From the NCBI GenBank assembly GCA_022782405.1, contig JALFNK010000013.1, forward strand, positions 62,001-126,000: DNA of 64,000 bases. The letters run 5' to 3'. The DNA is from Alistipes sp. GTDB taxonomy: Bacteria > Bacteroidota > Bacteroidia > Bacteroidales > Rikenellaceae. A program made the position numbers and the translations under genes. The notes beneath the pieces are model-generated. The model saw nothing but the letters and a program-made list of their open reading frames with translations. It made no database searches and was not told where the DNA came from. This document shows, in pieces, positions 1 to 7,601 of this stretch (the first letter of the stretch is position 1; each line of letters begins with the position of its first letter).

Positions 1-409
1 TGATCCGTTTCAAAATTTCGTCCCGATCCCGCGCGATCTGCGCCCGCAACTCCTCAATCGAGGCAAAGCGGCGCTCTCCGCGGATGCGTTCCAGCAGCTC
101 GACACGCAGCCGCCGCCCGTACAACTCGCCCGAGAAGCCGAAAAGGTGCGTCTCGAGCCGCCGTTCGGTCTCCCCGACCGAAGGATTGCGGCCCAGGTTC
201 GACATGGCATCATACCATCGGCCCGCCACTTCGGCCCGAGAGCGATAGACGCCGTCCTCGAGCAAGAGGCCTGCGCCGACGGCAAGATTGGCCGTCGGGA
301 AACCCAGTTCGCGGCCCAGCCGGCGACCGTGTCCGACCACCCCTTCGACCGCTGCAAGCGACGCCGTATCCGGAGCCGCGCCAGGCATATGATTCCGCGG
401 TCCGGCCAT
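1..409 (-). CDS. Riboflavin kinase, stand-alone (3' end beyond window)
   Basis: Reading from the ATG at 409, 136 codons stay open to the window edge, so the C-terminus is missing. The protein matches the riboflavin kinase domain (PF01687): VVGHGRRLGRELGFPTANL near residues 24-42 is the ATP/flavin-binding start of the fold, SNLGRNPSVGE follows, and LETHLFGFSGELYGRRL contains the family's conserved HLF and LYG blocks. It should phosphorylate riboflavin to FMN in the cytosol. Bacterial RibF is usually bifunctional with an N-terminal FAD synthetase; here the start ATG overlaps the stop of the upstream transporter gene (TGATG), leaving no room for that domain. The start is chosen for this overlap, which suggests translational coupling. 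Family assignment is secure; whether the cell also has a bifunctional RibF elsewhere cannot be seen. Confidence 0.85.
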   Translation of the reverse strand, partial: MAGPRNHMPGAAPDTASLAAVEGVVGHGRRLGRELGFPTANLAVGAGLLLEDGVYRSRAEVAGRWYDAMSNLGRNPSVGETERRLETHLFGFSGELYGRRLRVELLERIRGERRFASIEELRAQIARDRDEILKRI

Positions 410-1515
410 CAGATCTTCTCCGTCAATTTGCGCACCAGCCGGAACTGCGAGAAGAACTCCTTGGCGAAGACGCGGATGACCGTATAGGAGGGAATTGCCA
501 GCAGCATGCCCAGAATTCCGGCCAGCGACCCGGCAATCAGAATCACGAGGAAGATTTCGAGCGGATGGGCCTTCACCCGTTCGGAGTAGAGCGTCGGCTG
601 GAGCACGAAATCATCGAGGCCCTTCAGCACGAGCAGCGACCCGGCGATGACCAGGGCCGTATGCCCTACGCTCATACCCTCTATCGGCGTGATGATACCG
701 ACGATGACCGAGAAAATGCCGCCGATGAGCGGCCCGGCATACGGCACGACGTTCATCACGCCCATGACCAGCCCGATGAAGGCCGCATCGGCCATCTTCA
801 TGCCGAAAGCCATCATCGTGAACGTCGCGGCAATCGTAAGGAGCAGACTCTCGGAGAGGATTCCCGTAAAGTAACGCGCCAGAAGCACCGTAACGGAATC
901 CAGCGCCCGCGTGATATTCTCCCGATAGCGATCCGGAAAGAGGGTCGTTACCATCGAATAGAAGAGTCCTTCGTCCTTGAGGAAAAAGAAAGTGATGAAC
1001 GAGATCGAGAAGATGGCGATGACCGACGAGACCACCACACCGACAATCGACGAGAAGAGCGTGTTGAGCGAATCGAGATCGACGATCTGCCGCAGCGTGC
1101 TGGTCAGCGCCTCCGTAAGCGAAAAGGTATCTGACGACTGGGCGAAGAGCGACTGCAGGTAGTTCTGCATTCGCGAAAGAGGCTCCTCGACAGAGGCCAG
1201 CACAGCCGTGAAATCGACATGGGCGAACTGGTTTATCTTATTGAACACCAGCGGTATGAAAAGCGAGCATAGCGTAGCGATCACCGCCCAGATCACCACG
1301 AGGGTAACGAAGGCCGCCAACCAGCGCGGAACCCGCCACCCGCGGACATGCAGCGCCGACAGCCGCCGTACGAGCGGAGAACCCATAACAGCCAGTACGG
1401 CCGAAATGAGAATGTAAACGACGATCGACGAGAAATACCAGACCAAAAAGAGCACGGCGGCAACCGCTGCGGCTCCCGCTATGAACTTCAGAAAGGTCTG
1501 AGGCGTCGTTTTCAT
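409..1515 (-). CDS. AI-2E family transporter (PF01594) membrane protein
   Basis: A 368-residue polytopic inner-membrane protein. Hydrophobic segments lie near residues 12-44, 64-92, 155-180, 215-275 and 285-350. Family signatures are NVVPYAGP (255-262), followed by a glycine-rich segment, and LDDFVLQPTLYSERVKAHPL near 300-319, leading into the usual Gly-rich last helix ending AIPSYTVIRV. The longer reading frame begins upstream inside psd; the start at 1515 (MKTTPQTF) leaves a short gap after the psd stop at 1529 and gives the usual family length. Members of this family transport diverse small molecules or ions, and some are named for AI-2 export, so no substrate is assigned. It lies between psd and the riboflavin kinase in the rsfS-ftsH operon. 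Confidence 0.85.
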   Translation of the reverse strand: MKTTPQTFLKFIAGAAAVAAVLFLVWYFSSIVVYILISAVLAVMGSPLVRRLSALHVRGWRVPRWLAAFVTLVVIWAVIATLCSLFIPLVFNKINQFAHVDFTAVLASVEEPLSRMQNYLQSLFAQSSDTFSLTEALTSTLRQIVDLDSLNTLFSSIVGVVVSSVIAIFSISFITFFFLKDEGLFYSMVTTLFPDRYRENITRALDSVTVLLARYFTGILSESLLLTIAATFTMMAFGMKMADAAFIGLVMGVMNVVPYAGPLIGGIFSVIVGIITPIEGMSVGHTALVIAGSLLVLKGLDDFVLQPTLYSERVKAHPLEIFLVILIAGSLAGILGMLLAIPSYTVIRVFAKEFFSQFRLVRKLTEKI

Positions 1516-1528
1516 GCTCCGTAAAAGA

Positions 1529-2206
1529 TTATTGCTCCGTTTTGGGAAGGCGTGCGATGGGCGTCTGCGAACCGACCACCGGATCGCCGATTTCGACCAG
1601 CACCTCACTGCCGCGGGGAACGAGCACATCGACCCGCGAGCCGAACTTGATGAATCCGCAGACGCTGTTCTGCTCGACGGCATGCCCCACCTTCATGTAG
1701 GAGATGATCCGGCGGGCGATCAGCCCGGCGATCTGCCGGAAAAGCACCTGCTGGCCCGAAGGCATGCGGATGACGGTCGTCGTACGCTCGTTCTCGGTCG
1801 AGGATTTGGGATGCCACGCCACCAGGAAACGTCCCGGATGGTATTTGAAATACTCCACTTCGCCTCCCACGGGAACCCAGTTCATGTGGATGTTCGTAAT
1901 GGACATGAAGATCGAAATCTGCATCATCTCACGTCCCAGGTACTCCGTTTCCTGGACGCACTCCGTAACGACGACACGGCCGTCGCAGGGGGCGAAGACC
2001 AGATCGGCATCGTGGATGCGCACACGCCGCGGTTCACGGAAGAACGCCACGATGAAGAACCAGAACAGCAGCAGGAATGCCGTGCCGCCCCAAAGGAGCA
2101 GTTCGCTCGCATCGCTCTCTAACAGCCGATAAAAGAGCCACCAGATAAGCAGGCAGACAATACCCGAAATACCGATGATTTTGTAACCTTCCTTGTTTAT
2201 TCTCAT
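1529..2206 (-). CDS. psd: Phosphatidylserine decarboxylase proenzyme
   Basis: This 225-residue protein decarboxylates phosphatidylserine to phosphatidylethanolamine at the inner membrane. Two N-terminal hydrophobic segments (about 9-27 and 36-56) anchor it, APCDGRVV (72-79) is the family's conserved turn, and FGS at 188-190 is the self-cleavage site where Ser190 would become the pyruvoyl group. The short length and FGS rather than LGST place it in the short, archaeal-type class common in Bacteroidota. It follows cdsA by 22 nt, so two steps of phospholipid synthesis (CDP-diacylglycerol and PE formation) are co-transcribed. No pssA is present between them in this window. Confidence 0.95.
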   Translation of the reverse strand: MRINKEGYKIIGISGIVCLLIWWLFYRLLESDASELLLWGGTAFLLLFWFFIVAFFREPRRVRIHDADLVFAPCDGRVVVTECVQETEYLGREMMQISIFMSITNIHMNWVPVGGEVEYFKYHPGRFLVAWHPKSSTENERTTTVIRMPSGQQVLFRQIAGLIARRIISYMKVGHAVEQNSVCGFIKFGSRVDVLVPRGSEVLVEIGDPVVGSQTPIARLPKTEQ

Positions 2207-2228
2207 ATCCGAACAGCGGTTTGCGGTT

Positions 2229-3089
2229 TTACATTACGATAAGCATATATACGAGCACGAAAGGTGCCGACAGAAGCATGGCGTCGAAACGGTCGAGCAC
2301 CCCTCCGTGCCCGGGGATCAGACGTCCCGAATCCTTGACACCCGCCGCTCGCTTGAACATCGACTCGGCGAGGTCGCCCAGCACGGCCATGATTGCGGCA
2401 ACGAGCGCGAGAAGCGCCCAGCGAAGATAATCCGCGTCGAGAAGATGAGCCGCCAGCAACCCCATGGCCACGGCACCGAGAAGCCCCCCGAAAAAGCCCT
2501 CCCAGGATTTCTTGGGCGACAAGCGCTCGCAAAGGCGGTGCCGGCCGAGGGTCATGCCCACCAGATAGGCGAAGACGTCGTTGCCCCAGATGATGAACAC
2601 ATAGGCGAGCATCACTCCGGGCTGCCATCCCATGCCGCCGACGACCGGGATGAAACTCATCAGCGAGAAGGGAAGCGCCACATAAACGACCCCCAACAGG
2701 GTTACGCCCACATCCGCTCCGGGATGCTCGCGCCGACGGAACAGCTCGCAGACGAGCATCAGCGGCAACAGCAGCAGCAGGAATGCCAGGCCACGCTCCA
2801 GCCACGGGCTGTCGCCAAGGACAACCAGCCCCTGCTCATAGGCGATGCAATAGGCGAAGTAGAAGTTGAGCGCCAGAAGCACAAGACCCGTGATCGTCCC
2901 GATCAGACGCTGGGGCGCCGACCCCTGCTTCTCCATCAGCGCGTAAAACTCCGACATGCCGACCACGACGAGCAGGGCCAGCAACGCACCGAAACTCCAG
3001 ATCGACCAATAAATGGCCCCGAGCATCACGATGCCGAGTATCAGACCGCTCGCCGTCCGCACTCCGAGGTTTTTCATCTTTTCACTCAT
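2229..3089 (-). CDS. cdsA: Phosphatidate cytidylyltransferase (CDP-diacylglycerol synthase)
   Basis: A 286-residue polytopic membrane enzyme that makes CDP-diacylglycerol from phosphatidate and CTP, the branch point of phospholipid synthesis. The C-terminal signature is intact: WGNDVFAYLVG near 168-178, SPKKSWEGFFGG (191-202), and GDLAESMFKRAAGVKDSG followed by RLIPGHGGVLDRFD (238-269) carrying the metal-binding acidic residues. Six to eight hydrophobic segments precede and surround these. It lies between ftsH (37 nt upstream) and psd. Length and motifs are normal for the family; the call is secure. Confidence 0.96.
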   Translation of the reverse strand: MSEKMKNLGVRTASGLILGIVMLGAIYWSIWSFGALLALLVVVGMSEFYALMEKQGSAPQRLIGTITGLVLLALNFYFAYCIAYEQGLVVLGDSPWLERGLAFLLLLLPLMLVCELFRRREHPGADVGVTLLGVVYVALPFSLMSFIPVVGGMGWQPGVMLAYVFIIWGNDVFAYLVGMTLGRHRLCERLSPKKSWEGFFGGLLGAVAMGLLAAHLLDADYLRWALLALVAAIMAVLGDLAESMFKRAAGVKDSGRLIPGHGGVLDRFDAMLLSAPFVLVYMLIVM

Positions 3090-3126
3090 CCGTCTATCGA
3101 AGTATTTGGATTCGCAGTTTCACCGC

Positions 3127-5244
3127 TCAATTTTTCGGATGTTCCGCAGCCGCAGCATCCTCTGCGGCATGCCCGGAGTCGGATGCCTGAACGGCCGGCC
3201 CTGAAACAGCCGCCTCGGCAGCATGCCCGGCAGAGGCGGATTGTCCGGCAGAGGCGGATTGTCCGGCCGGCTGCATTTCGGCCTCTTCCGACCCTGTCGT
3301 CTTTGCAGCCGCCTCGCGGCGTTCACGCTCGATATCCTTCTTGCGTTTGCCGAAGATCCGCTCGACATCCTCCGTGAAGACCACTTCACGCGAAAGCAGC
3401 AGTTCGGCGAGCTCCTTAAGACCGGCGGCATGCTCGTTGAGCACCTTCTCGGCCATGGCATAAGCCTCGGCAATGAGGCGCTTGGCCTCGGCGTCGATCC
3501 GCTGGGCTGTCTGCTCGGAATAGGGTTTCGTGAAGGCCATGTCGCTCTGACCCGTAGAGTCGTAATAGGAGAGCGTACCCACGTCGGAACTCATGCCGTA
3601 GTAGGCCACCATGGCGTAGGCCTGTTTCGTTACACGCTCCAGGTCGTTCAGCGCCCCCGTGGAGATTTCGCCGAAGGTCAGCTGTTCCGAGACACGTCCG
3701 CCGAGCGTCGCGGCCATCTCCTCCATAAGTTGCTCGCGCGTGGTGATCTGGCGTTCCTCGGGGAGGTACCATGCCGCACCGAGCGCCTTGCCGCGCGGGA
3801 TGATCGTAACCTTGATGAGCGGACTGGCATTCTCCAGAATCCAGCTTACCGTGGCGTGTCCGGCCTCGTGGTAGGCGATCACACGCTTCTCCTCGTCGGT
3901 GATGATCTTGTTCTTGCGCTCCAGGCCGCCCACGATGCGGTCGATGGCGGCAAGGAAGTCCTCCTTGGCAATGAATTTCTTGTTGTGGCGGGCGGCAATC
4001 AGCGCCGCCTCGTTGCAGACGTTGGCGATGTCGGCACCCGAAAAGCCGGGAGTCTGACGCGCCAGGAACGAACGGTCGAGCGCCGGATCGAGCTTCAGCG
4101 GGCGCAGATGCACCTCGAAAATCTCCTCACGCTCCTTGACGTCGGGAAGCCCTACCTCGATCTGCCGGTCGAAACGCCCGGCACGCATGAGCGCCTTGTC
4201 CAGAATGTCGGCACGGTTCGTCGCCGCCAGAACGATGACGCCCGTATTGGTCTGGAAGCCGTCCATCTCCGTGAGAAGCTGGTTGAGCGTATTTTCGCGC
4301 TCGTCATTACCCGAAAAACCGGCATTCTTGCCGCGGGCGCGTCCGATGGCGTCGATCTCGTCGATGAAGACGATGCAGGGGGCCTTCTGCTTGGCCTGTT
4401 CGAAAAGGTCGCGCACGCGCGAAGCGCCCACACCGACGAACATCTCCACGAAATCCGATCCCGAAATCGAGAGGAACGGCACGTTGGCCTCGCCGGCCAC
4501 GGCCTTCGCCAGCAGCGTCTTGCCCGTTCCCGGGGGGCCTACCAGCAGGGCACCCTTGGGGATCTTGGCGCCCAGTTCCTTGTATTTGTCGGCCTTCTTG
4601 AGGAAATCGACGATCTCCATGATCTCGACCTTGGCCTCCTCGAGGCCCGCCACATCCTTGAACGTAACGCGTTTGTTGTTGTCCTTGTCGAAGACCTGCG
4701 CCTTGGCCTTGCCCACGTTCATGATGCCTCCGGCGCCGCCGGCACCTCCGCCGCGCGCCATCGAGCGCATGATGAAGAACCACGCGCCGATCAGGACGAC
4801 CCACGGCAGGAAATTGATCAGCAGCGAAGTCCAGTCGCTCTTCTCGTTCTTGTAGATCACCGGAACATCATGTCCCGAGAGCTCTTCGGCAGCCTTCAGG
4901 TCCTCACGGAACGAATCGACCGAACCGATGGTGAAGAAGAACTGCGCTCCGTTTTCGGGAATCCGCCCGAACTGCTTGTTCGCCGTATCCCTGCGGTATT
5001 TTTCGATGGCCTCCTCGGTCAGGAAGACCTGAGCCTGGTCGCGGTTCACGACCTGTATGCGGGCGACATCGCCCTGCTCGACCATCTGCGCGACCGACGA
5101 CCAGTCGCTCGGCTGCGGAGCGTCGCTGCCGCCTCCGATGATTGCCCAGCCGATGATGAAAAGTGCAGCCAGTCCGTAAATCATATAGGCCGGACGCGGC
5201 ATGTTCACCTTGTTGTTATTGTTGCTTTTACGCTGTTGTGCCAT
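3127..5244 (-). CDS. ftsH: ATP-dependent zinc metalloprotease FtsH
   Basis: A 705-residue inner-membrane AAA+ protease that extracts and degrades membrane and regulatory proteins as a hexamer. Transmembrane segments lie near 20-37 and 142-160 around a small periplasmic domain. The AAA module has Walker A GPPGTGKT (236-243), pore motif FVG near 269-271, Walker B with DEID (295-298) and the second region of homology ending in RAGRFDR. The protease has HEAGH (459-463) and the third zinc ligand, Asp near 533, in [10 protein letters not shown]. The C-terminal tail after about residue 655 is low complexity (Ala, Gly, Ser, His) and contains an 18-bp tandem duplication. It follows rsfS by 6 nt in the same operon. 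Confidence 0.98.
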   Translation of the reverse strand: MAQQRKSNNNNKVNMPRPAYMIYGLAALFIIGWAIIGGGSDAPQPSDWSSVAQMVEQGDVARIQVVNRDQAQVFLTEEAIEKYRRDTANKQFGRIPENGAQFFFTIGSVDSFREDLKAAEELSGHDVPVIYKNEKSDWTSLLINFLPWVVLIGAWFFIMRSMARGGGAGGAGGIMNVGKAKAQVFDKDNNKRVTFKDVAGLEEAKVEIMEIVDFLKKADKYKELGAKIPKGALLVGPPGTGKTLLAKAVAGEANVPFLSISGSDFVEMFVGVGASRVRDLFEQAKQKAPCIVFIDEIDAIGRARGKNAGFSGNDERENTLNQLLTEMDGFQTNTGVIVLAATNRADILDKALMRAGRFDRQIEVGLPDVKEREEIFEVHLRPLKLDPALDRSFLARQTPGFSGADIANVCNEAALIAARHNKKFIAKEDFLAAIDRIVGGLERKNKIITDEEKRVIAYHEAGHATVSWILENASPLIKVTIIPRGKALGAAWYLPEERQITTREQLMEEMAATLGGRVSEQLTFGEISTGALNDLERVTKQAYAMVAYYGMSSDVGTLSYYDSTGQSDMAFTKPYSEQTAQRIDAEAKRLIAEAYAMAEKVLNEHAAGLKELAELLLSREVVFTEDVERIFGKRKKDIERERREAAAKTTGSEEAEMQPAGQSASAGQSASAGHAAEAAVSGPAVQASDSGHAAEDAAAAEHPKN
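3227..3262. repeat. 18-bp tandem repeat in the ftsH 3' end
   Basis: Two identical adjacent copies of ccggcagaggcggattgt (3227-3244 and 3245-3262), followed by the first five bases of a third. The unit is a multiple of three, so copy-number change would add or remove a hexapeptide (GQSASA register) in the FtsH tail without a frameshift. Confidence 0.9.
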
Positions 5245-5250
5245 AAATCG

Positions 5251-5607
5251 TTACTCTTCGTATTCGTACTTCACCATCGGGGCATCGGCCCACAGCTCCT
5301 CGAGTTTGTAGAAGCTGCGCAGATCGGTCTGGAAGATGTGCACGACTACGTCCACATAGTCCATGGCGATCCACAGAGCGGTCTGCTGCCCTTCGACGCG
5401 CCAGACCTTCTCGCCCAGCGTTTCGAGCACCTTCTCCTCGATACCGTCGGCAATGGCCGCCACCTGCGTGGTGGAGTCGGCATTGCAGACGACGAAATGC
5501 GAGCAGATGGCGCCGTCGAACCCCGAAAGGTCCAGCGATACGATATTCTTGCCTTTTTTATCTTCAATCGCGCTGACGATCGTTTCGATCAGTTTGTCCA
5601 TATCCAT
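5251..5607 (-). CDS. rsfS: Ribosome silencing factor RsfS
   Basis: A 118-residue member of the RsfS/DUF143 family, which binds uL14 on the large ribosomal subunit and blocks subunit joining, lowering translation in poor conditions. Typical features are LDLSGFDGAICSHFVVCNADST (about 25-46), the EG-Q-ALWIAMDYVDVVVHIF stretch (about 72-91) and the C-terminal FYKLEELWADAP. It is the first gene of the operon continuing into ftsH. Two ATGs, at 5607 and 5601, are possible starts; the upstream one is listed. A -7 element lies 22 nt before it. Confidence 0.95.
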   Translation of the reverse strand: MDMDKLIETIVSAIEDKKGKNIVSLDLSGFDGAICSHFVVCNADSTTQVAAIADGIEEKVLETLGEKVWRVEGQQTALWIAMDYVDVVVHIFQTDLRSFYKLEELWADAPMVKYEYEE

Positions 5608-5629
5608 TCATTACGGGTCTATAACCTTG

Positions 5630-5637
5630 CAAAGGTA
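5630..5637 (-). promoter_or_regulatory. -7 element of the rsfS-ftsH-cdsA-psd operon
   Basis: TACCTTTG on the minus strand matches the Bacteroidota -7 consensus TAnnTTTG. Transcription would begin near 5624, about 17 nt before the rsfS start. No other good match occurs before the following genes, which are 1-37 nt apart, so one long message is likely. Confidence 0.7.
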
Positions 5638-5795
5638 GGAAAAGAGAACGAGATTTGAAAATAACCGCCCAAAAATCGGCAACGAATCCTGCTTCGCCCG
5701 AAATCACGGACTCGGACTAACCCTTTCCAGGGAACCGCGACGGACAAAAGCGCCGTTTGGCAAAAAAGATCGCAAAAAACTTGCAAGACCGGGAC

Positions 5796-5819
5796 AATGT
5801 TCGTATATTTGCGAACATT
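5796..5819. promoter_or_regulatory. ArsR-type operator overlapping the arsR -7 element
   Basis: AATGTTCG (5796-5803) and CGAACATT (5812-5819) form a perfect 8-bp inverted repeat. Its 8-nt spacer is exactly TATATTTG (5804-5811), a full TAnnTTTG -7 element. A repressor bound here would cover the promoter. The site lies just upstream of the ArsR-family gene, so autoregulation is the likely meaning. A related site follows the gene at 6177-6196. Confidence 0.8.
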
Positions 5820-5831
5820 CATGAAACAGAC

Positions 5832-6155
5832 ATGAAAACGAAGAGCTATACCGAACGCGAAGAGCAGACAGCCCGCTTTGCCAAGGCAATGGGGCACCCT
5901 GCACGGATGGCCATCCTGCATTTTCTTGCCTCCCAGCAGAGCTGCTTTTTCGGAGAGATCCACGAAGTGCTGCCCATCGCCAAGGCCACCGTCTCGCAAC
6001 ACCTCAAGGAGCTCAAGGATGCCGGACTGATCCAGGGTGAAATCGAAGCTCCGAAGGTTCGCTACTGCATCAACCGCGACAACTGGCGCCTGGCCCGCGA
6101 TCTCTTCGCCGAATTCTTCAACAACATTCCCCGCGACAACTCCTGTTGCGGATAG
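5832..6155 (+). CDS. arsR: ArsR/SmtB-family metalloid-responsive repressor
   Basis: A 107-residue winged-helix regulator. The helix-turn-helix is around residues 39-68 (VLPIAKATVSQHLKELKDAGL), and the wing contains the VRYCINRDNW stretch. Candidate metalloid ligands are Cys38 at the start of the segment where classical ArsR has CVC, Cys79, and the adjacent Cys105-Cys106 near the C-terminus (NSCCG), so the sensing site may differ from the E. coli type. The start at 5832 is preferred over upstream in-frame codons because promoter and operator lie at 5796-5819. A four-codon frame (ATG at 5821, stop 5833-5835) overlaps this start as ATGA. It heads the arsenical cassette. Family is secure, inducer inferred. 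Confidence 0.9.
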   Translation: MKTKSYTEREEQTARFAKAMGHPARMAILHFLASQQSCFFGEIHEVLPIAKATVSQHLKELKDAGLIQGEIEAPKVRYCINRDNWRLARDLFAEFFNNIPRDNSCCG

Positions 6156-6176
6156 AGAGTTATTTTTTTACCCTGT

Positions 6177-6199
6177 ATGTTCGTAGTTCGACGAACTAC
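6177..6199. promoter_or_regulatory. Second ArsR-type operator, between arsR and the redox genes
   Basis: ATGTTCG (6177-6183) and CGAAC (6192-6196) are separated by 8 nt, the same half-sites and spacing as the operator at 5796-5819. A tighter inverted repeat, GTAGTTCG-A-CGAACTAC, occupies 6183-6199. The spacer here is TAGTTCGA and not a good -7 element, so the site may act as a roadblock or control a nearby weaker promoter in the AT-rich stretch 6200-6216. Confidence 0.65.
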
Positions 6200-6226
6200 A
6201 TATATATTATTATAAACTGATTGCAA

Positions 6227-6460
6227 ATGAAAATCAAGGTTTTGGGAACGGGATGCGCCGGATGCAGGGCGCTCTACGAAACGGTCTGCAAGGTAGTTGC
6301 CGAGGCGGGCATTGACGCCGAGATCGTCAAGGAGGAGGATATTGCAAAAATCCTGGAATACGGCGTTTATTCACTGCCCGCGCTTGTGGTGGAAGACAAG
6401 GTCGTCTCTTCGGGACGCCGGCTTACGGCGGCCGAGATCAAAAAACTGCTCGAGTCATGA
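6227..6460 (+). CDS. Small thioredoxin-fold redox protein, ArsE-like
   Basis: A 77-residue protein of the small redox-active disulfide (TM0996/MTH895) family: MKIKVLGTGCAGCRALYETV carries the active-site pair Cys10-Cys13, and the Leu-Pro-Ala (cis-Pro) loop occurs in GVYSLPALVVEDKVV. It should accept or donate electrons in the cytosol. The ATG at 6227 is taken; a TTG two codons earlier is in frame. Its stop overlaps the next start by 4 nt (ATGA). Between arsR and arsF/arsG-like genes it sits where ArsE lies in the arsEFG sets described for nitroaromatic arsenicals; that role is inferred from position. Confidence 0.8.
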   Translation: MKIKVLGTGCAGCRALYETVCKVVAEAGIDAEIVKEEDIAKILEYGVYSLPALVVEDKVVSSGRRLTAAEIKKLLES

Positions 6461-6876
6461 TCCGCAGCCTTCTCTCCATACTCGCGCTGCTGCTGGTCGC
6501 CTGCGGCGGAAACGGGAGCAGCAACCGCAGTCAGGCTTCCACGCCGGAACCGGAACGCGAACAGGCTGCGCCTTCGGAGCAGGTGGAGGTACTCTACTTC
6601 CACGGCAAGAAACGCTGCGCGACCTGCAACGCCATCGAACGACTGACGAAAGAGACCGTCGAGGGGCTCGGTCGCAAGGATATCACGGTGCGTATTCTGG
6701 AGATCGAACAAAACGAAGAGCTGGCCCGACGCTACGGCGTGGCGTGGTCGTCGCTGCTCGTCATACGCGGCGACTCGGTGAGAAATCTGACCCGCATGGG
6801 ATTCAGCCTCGCGCGGAACCGCCCCGAGGAGTTCCGGGCCCGCCTGACGGATACCCTGACACAACTCGCCCGATAG
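6457..6876 (+). CDS. arsF: ArsF-like lipoprotein with thioredoxin-type CxxC
   Basis: A 139-residue protein with a lipoprotein signal peptide (lipobox LLVAC, Cys16), a low-complexity linker rich in Glu, Pro and Ser (21-42), and a thioredoxin-like domain beginning VEVLYFHGKKRCATCNAIE with Cys54 and Cys57. This matches proteins annotated as nitrophenyl compound nitroreductase subunit ArsF. It should be tethered on the periplasmic side and work with the neighbouring ArsG-like membrane protein. It overlaps the upstream redox gene by 4 nt and is followed after 1 nt by arsG. The link to arsenical reduction rests on similarity by eye and context. Confidence 0.75.
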   Translation: MIRSLLSILALLLVACGGNGSSNRSQASTPEPEREQAAPSEQVEVLYFHGKKRCATCNAIERLTKETVEGLGRKDITVRILEIEQNEELARRYGVAWSSLLVIRGDSVRNLTRMGFSLARNRPEEFRARLTDTLTQLAR

Positions 6877-6877
6877 C

Positions 6878-7582
6878 ATGGATACACTGCAACAACTGCT
6901 CGACGGCAGCACGACACCGCTGTGGAGCGCACTGCTGCTGGGCCTGATGACCGCCGTCAGTCCCTGTCCGCTGGCAACGAATATCGCAGCCATCGGATAC
7001 CTCGGCCATGATGCAACGAACCGTCATCGGGTTTTCCTGGCCGGTTTGTGCTACACGCTCGGAAGGGTCCTTACCTACACCGCACTCGGCATTATACTGA
7101 TTCCCCTGCTGCGGCGCGGAGCGGATCTCTTCGATGCGGAGCGGATGCTTGCCCGATACGGCGAGGTGCTGCTGCCCGCAGTCCTGCTGCTTTTCGGCGT
7201 GCTGCTGCTTCTCGGCGACCGGCTGAAACTGCCGCGGATCGGCCGCAGCAACCGACCGGCACTCCGCAGCAAAGGATACGGAGGAGCCCTGTTACTGGGC
7301 GCCCTCTTCGCACTGGCCTTCTGCCCCACAAGTGCGCTTTTCTATTTCGGCATGCTGCTGCCGATGGCTGCCGCCGAAACGGGCGGGTGGCTGCTGCCTG
7401 CACTATACGCCGTAGCGACAGGGCTGCCCGTGGCTGCCGCCGCATGGATTCTGGCATACGGTGCCGCAGGCATCGGAACCTACTACAACGGCATGCAACG
7501 CCTGCAGAAGGGGCTCACGCTTCTTGTGGGCGGAGGAATGGTCCTCGCCGGAATCCATTATGCCATTTTACTGATTTCATAA
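6878..7582 (+). CDS. arsG: ArsG-like (DsbD/CcdA-fold) membrane protein, aromatic arsenical efflux candidate
   Basis: A 234-residue polytopic membrane protein with about six hydrophobic segments. Two Cys-Pro motifs, TAVSPCPLA (Cys30) and ALAFCPTSA (Cys149), lie in equivalent helices of an internal duplication, as in CcdA/DsbD electron carriers. Proteins of this type next to ArsF are annotated as ArsG family aminobenzylarsenical efflux permeases. The fold itself suggests transmembrane thiol transfer, so it could instead pass electrons from the cytosolic redox protein to the periplasmic lipoprotein. Start ATG 6878 directly follows the arsF stop. Fold assignment is strong; substrate is inferred. 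Confidence 0.75.
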   Translation: MDTLQQLLDGSTTPLWSALLLGLMTAVSPCPLATNIAAIGYLGHDATNRHRVFLAGLCYTLGRVLTYTALGIILIPLLRRGADLFDAERMLARYGEVLLPAVLLLFGVLLLLGDRLKLPRIGRSNRPALRSKGYGGALLLGALFALAFCPTSALFYFGMLLPMAAAETGGWLLPALYAVATGLPVAAAAWILAYGAAGIGTYYNGMQRLQKGLTLLVGGGMVLAGIHYAILLIS

Positions 7583-7601
7583 AACACAAACACCTATATC
7601 G

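Noticed and set aside
1529..2206. Psd taken as truncated
   Set aside because: The short form with FGS cleavage site is complete for the archaeal-type class found in Bacteroidota.
3223..5658. 811-codon open frame antisense to ftsH
   Set aside because: GC-rich codon bias opens the complementary frame; the product is Arg/Leu/Asp-rich with no domain, while the opposite strand is an intact FtsH.
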